From positions 466,106-502,226 of the forward strand of contig MNCI01005256.1 of the NCBI GenBank assembly GCA_015680685.1: DNA of 36,121 bases, read 5' to 3'. Origin of the DNA: Gnetum montanum (Eukaryota; Streptophyta; Gnetopsida; Gnetales; Gnetaceae). Position numbers and translations under genes: made by a program. The notes beneath the pieces are model-generated. The model made no database searches and was not told the DNA's origin. It saw only the letters and a program-made list of their open reading frames with translations. The first letter of the stretch is position 1; each line of letters begins with the position of its first letter. Shown in pieces: positions 32,444 to 36,121 of this stretch.

Positions 32444-35422
32444 ATGGCACCCAAACCAAGGCACCCAAGGGATGAAGGACTATCACAACCAAGGGACAAG
32501 CATCCACATACAGGAAGGGGACAAGGTGTGCAACCGCCAGAGTATGCGGAGGGCTCCCATGTAATTGGGCCCTTCCGTGAAGAACCTAATGTGGAAACTG
32601 TTCACCAGATTCCCAAAGAGGAGATTCCCGGCGTGCAATCACTAGGGAATGAGACTCTTGGGATAGCACTGCGGCTTGAGGTCACCCTGACCNGTACAAG
32701 AAGGGGACAAGGTGTGCAATCGCCAGAGTATGCGGAGGGCTCCCATGTAATTGGGCCCTTTCGTGAAGGACCTAATGTGGAAACTGTTCACCAGATTCCC
32801 AAAGAGGAGATTCCCGGCGTGCAATCACTAGGGAATGAGACTCTTGGAATAGCACTGCGGCTTGAGGTCACCCTGACCCAAGCCTGTCTCGATGCTATCA
32901 ATCCATGCGAGGTGCAACAAATGGTCCTTCAAGAGTTAAATTTTGGACCATTCCTCGATAACACTCTAGAAGACGTGAGACTTCAATTGCAGAACTCTCC
33001 GATGTGGCCAATCATCACAACTAGTGGTGAGTGGTACTTAGGAGAAACTTATCTCTTCTGGAAAAATCGGTAACCAGGATCAAGAGTAAGGATCAAAGAC
33101 ATTTATGTCTCTTACTCTTTGGAAGCTATAGTGCAAGCTCTGGGGTTGCCTGAAATTGGGGTAGATGTGGCAGAAATTCCTAAGCAGGCCGATCCAGAGG
33201 TGAAGGTGCAATGGATCCAACGATGCTATGGGGTAGAGCATAAGAAATTGGGCTTCTTGACCACAGTGAAGAGAGTATAATCCAAGATAGCATCTTACCA
33301 TTTGAATCCAACGGTAAGACCTAGCAAAATCATAGCCTTCTCCACTCGTGTGTGTGCCACCTTAAGTGGGAAATTTCCCATGAGTCTTCCACAACTGTTG
33401 TTTCTGGAGATTGAAAAAAGGTTCGCTGAGAATAAACGTGGAAGACAAGCTCTCCCCTTTCCCTGCCTAATCTGAAAGTTGTGCAAATGGGCAGGGATAG
33501 CATGGTATTCTAACGACATCATTCGGCGTGCCCCAATTGCCTCGTGGTGAGAAATGATGAAAGACAAAACTTCTGTCGCCACATAGACAAAGGAAGAGCA
33601 GCAACCACCTCCACCACCTAAACAAACAACGCAGCTAGGCTCGCAAACAACAGCAGAGTACATCTATGAGATTCGGAAAATGCTCTCAAGTCAATGAGAG
33701 CAATCCAGCAGAACTTGTGAAGGAGACGATCCTTTAGTCTATCACTTTGCCATGAGCCACCTGGAGCAAGTGGCACAATCAATTAGCTTACTTGAAAGGG
33801 TAAGGTCGATATTTTCTGCCACCTAAGCACCCATTCCAACCAAAACAGACCCAAGCATCCAAGATGTATCCACTGCAACCCAGCAGTTATTCCCTGAAAT
33901 CTCAGGGAATGCTGCTACTTTCTCAGTATGCTTGGAGGATGGTGAGGGGGTAACGGTCTTGGTGATGCAGCACCAAGGACAAGAAGTTGCGACCGAAGTG
34001 GTTGCTAACATAATTATTACTGTTCTCAATGCACTGGCAGCACCTGTACCAAACATCCATGGCCTACAAGATGTAGAGGTATCTACCAGAACTTCATGTA
34101 GCAAGATTGATGCAACCCAACATGAAGAAATGTTGGACCGACTGGTAGGAATCAAGAAACCACTTCTGGATGTCTTCGATCTTCCAGACAACATCACTGT
34201 AACCCAGTTGGAGTTGTTGTCGACAAGGGGCAAGAGCCTTGTTTTGGAGGGGCAACTAGAAGTTGCTCAAGTTGCTTGTCAGTGCTTAGCAATGGAGGTT
34301 GCCCAATTAAGGGAGATGATAATCCTAGACAAGTCCATAGCAGACGCTCGAGCGTATCACTTAGGGAAGGATTTGGCGAAGGTTTGCCAGGAGAACATGT
34401 AGCTGACCGCAGAAGTTCATTGCTTGCGTAATGTTGGTGTAGAGAACACACACATGAAAGATTTCATCTACCAACAGTAGGAGGAGCTAGCCAGGGTGAA
34501 TGTAGACATAAGAAGGTTGGTAGCTGAAAATAGAAATTTGTCAATGGAGGAGGTTCGGGCATTGCGACAAAAGTCTGCAATCGAAATTGCCGCTTGGAAG
34601 AATGAGGCCCTAAAATTTGAAAAAGTCAAAAATCATTACAGGGACCAAGTGAGATTGCAGAAGGAGGTGAATGAGAAGCACATTCAAGTCGCTAAAGCCC
34701 AGGTGAACCAAGTTCTCTAGCAGCTTCGAGAAGGAGGCAATGTATAGCCATCCATATTTGATGGATTGAATGCCTACAATAAAGCAGAATTTTGCCTAAA
34801 GGAGCTGCAAATCAAAGAAATGACAGAATACATGGAGTTAGCCAACCTTCACTATGCAAACCTGGCTATGCTCATAGCTGGGAGACCATGGTTAGAATTA
34901 GAAAAATAAGTGGCCGCCTCATATTCCCTATACGAGGGTGAGTTCTAGGTGCATAAGGCAACAAAATAGAAGCTGGCAACAGCAAACGTGGAACTTGAGG
35001 TTGTCCGCACAAGCTTTGAAGGCCAACGTACTATCACGGAGGACCTAGCCCAAAGAATGAGTGACTACTAGCAACTACAAGCATCAATCCGAGCATTCGA
35101 TATTGAACGTAAGCAATTCATAGCCTGGTTTGTCAATTTAAAAGAACTCTTCCTGGCGCTGCCTTGTCCTTGGGAAGTTCCAGTTCTAGCACATATTAGA
35201 GAAGCCACCTGGACCGTGAACGACCCCAAAAGCAAAGAAGAGAAAATGAGGGCTCTCTTGGAGGCTTTCCAGCTACCTCTAGAAGTTGCAGCTGCCACAG
35301 GACTTTCGACATCTGTGCCACCACCAACGCATGGGTCAGAGGTTGGAGAAGGATCGTTAGAACCACTACCCCCTAGGGACAGTGTGATCTTCTTCAGCAA
35401 TTTTGTGCATCATCCTACATAG
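32444..35422 (+). pseudogene. Element B 3' gene: transposon-associated domain plus coiled coil
   Basis: One frame of about 990 codons from the ATG at 32444 to the TAG at 35420, with about 15 internal stops (for example 33071, 33473, 34400, 34478, 34718) and no net frame change. The N-terminal part is polar and duplicated (32509-32878). About 32.9-33.5 kb resembles the conserved domain in the gene downstream of pol in Athila-type elements ('putative plant transposon protein'): SYSLEALVQALGLPEIG, KIIAFSTRVCATLSGKFP and LPFPCLI followed by KLCKWAGI. About 33.9-35.1 kb is rich in heptad-like Leu/Ala/Glu/Lys sequence (EEVRALRQKSAIEIAAWKNE, EKVKNHYRDQVRLQKEV) and predicts a long coiled coil. No signal peptide or membrane segment is seen, so an envelope role is not supported. 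The function is unknown. Confidence 0.65.
32509..32878 (+). repeat. 184-bp tandem duplication around an undetermined base
   Basis: Copies 32509-32692 and 32695-32878 are about 97% identical (about five differences), separated by an N (32693) and a G. The full unit of 186 bp keeps the reading frame, giving a 62-residue repeat. The N suggests an assembly join, so one copy may be artefactual. Confidence 0.9.
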
Positions 35423-35623
35423 CAGAGGCTCCAGGACTAGCGGAGTGTTCAATTTTATCTTTGAACACTGCTTTTTTTGTAATTTCTCCCCCTCTGTAAC
35501 TCGAGCACTTGGTCAAATTTATGTTGTGTCATCTGTGTGTCATTTATGTGTTAAGTTATGTGTGTTGTAAATAAGAATCCATACCTTCCAAATTGTAATG
35601 TAACTCGAGGACGAGTTTTTGCT

Positions 35624-35637
35624 CAGTCGTGGGGGTA
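35624..35637 (+). other. Element B polypurine tract
   Basis: CAGTCGTGGGGGTA immediately precedes the TGATGAAG that starts the 3' LTR, the expected place for the plus-strand primer. Confidence 0.8.
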
Positions 35638-36121
35638 TGATGAAGTGTCAAAAGTCAATGCATCGACTGGGCCTCGTATACGGGGCCGTGTATATGTGGT
35701 CGCGTCGACGCGGGCCTGTCAACGTAGCCACCCTACATCGACGTGGCCCCATTTACGTAGCCACCTTTCCTGAATGTATAAATATGAGGGCCTTCCGCCT
35801 CATTTAGGCATCTTTTTGAGTAGTTGTAGCAAAGCTCTTGTAGTTTGCTCCTGCAAGAGATAGAATATTTTCCAAGTACCTACAGCAGGTGTAAGAAAAG
35901 TGATCAGATCTTTATTCGAGCATTGATGTATCTGAGCCCATTGGCATGACCGCAATAAATACGAACTGTTCAAGCATACCTTGCAGCATTTGGACTTAGT
36001 TGTTTCATGTCTTTAATAGTTTAAAATGTTTATGCTTTATTAATTACTCGTTAATGCTTTATTAGTTAGTTGTTGATTATTTATGTTTTCATTATTATAA
36101 TTTCAATCATTATTGTTCATT
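35638..36121 (+). repeat. Element B 3' LTR, cut by window end
   Basis: It aligns without gaps to 23120-23603. TATA box TATAAATAT at 35777-35785; AATAAA at 35954-35959. By eye about 44 of 484 positions differ, mostly transitions. One of the three TCGACG motifs has become TCAACG. Confidence 0.92.

Larger units (their letters stand above)
23120..36121 (+). mobile_element. Element B: Ty3/gypsy (Athila/Tat-like) retrotransposon, 3' LTR incomplete
   Basis: Order: LTR (23120-24057), tRNA-Asp primer site, gag, protease, RT, RNase H, integrase, spacer, 3' gene, polypurine tract, LTR (35638 to window end). It has no chromodomain after integrase. With the tRNA-Asp primer and a gene downstream of pol, this places it among the non-chromovirus (OTA) gypsy elements. 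It is inserted in the gag of element A. Coding parts are full of stops but essentially free of frame changes. The 484 bases of 3' LTR present align without gaps to the 5' LTR with about 44 differences by eye. Confidence 0.9.

Overview
The window looks like nuclear DNA of a seed plant with a large, repeat-rich genome. A gymnosperm such as a conifer is my best guess, but nothing here proves it. The evidence is GT-AG exons in long AT-rich introns, a plant gibberellin 20-oxidase-like fragment, the first exons of a plant STAR/Quaking-type RNA-binding protein gene, plant L1-type LINEs, and Ty3/gypsy elements primed by tRNA-Asp. No prokaryotic genes, rRNA or CRISPR arrays are seen.

Left part (1-11.7 kb): AT-rich, mostly non-coding DNA holding three pieces of host genes. 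(i) The last two coding exons of an unidentified plus-strand gene (2553-2687, 3685-3743); the terminal exon lies in a tandem duplication whose other copy has decayed. (ii) A plus-strand gibberellin 20-oxidase-like pseudogene first exon (8074-8535) with a TATA box upstream, spoiled by a Trp-to-stop change and a frameshift. (iii) Minus-strand exons 1 and 2 (11242-11220 and 10227-10142) of a STAR/KH RNA-binding protein gene, encoding its Qua1 dimerisation segment, with a pyrimidine-rich 5' leader and a telo-box. Small tandem repeats, tRNA-like SINE heads and one possible solo LTR fill the gaps.

Right part (11.7-36.1 kb): a nested stack of four retroelements. An old, decayed AT-rich L1-type LINE (minus strand, about 11.74-15.76 kb and 21.44-21.96 kb) is split twice. 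A younger GC-rich L1-type LINE (15761-21440, minus strand) sits inside its ORF1 and is flanked by a perfect 18-bp target-site duplication. A tRNA-Asp-primed LTR element 'A' (5' LTR 21962-22711) interrupts ORF1 further upstream. Element A is itself interrupted in gag by a related element 'B' (5' LTR 23120-24057, 3' LTR from 35638 off the window end).

Element B is the most informative object. Its gag-pol frame runs 6.2 kb (24208-30411) without a net frame change but carries about 30 stop codons. Between pol and the right LTR it has a 1.6-kb non-coding spacer, then a U3-like module with its own TATA box, a possible 5'-UTR intron ending in a splice-acceptor-like sequence next to an ATG, and a second long frame (32444-35422). 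That frame encodes a domain resembling the one downstream of pol in Athila-type elements, followed by a long coiled coil. The layout suggests that the 3' gene may have its own promoter. None of the mobile-element genes here appears intact.
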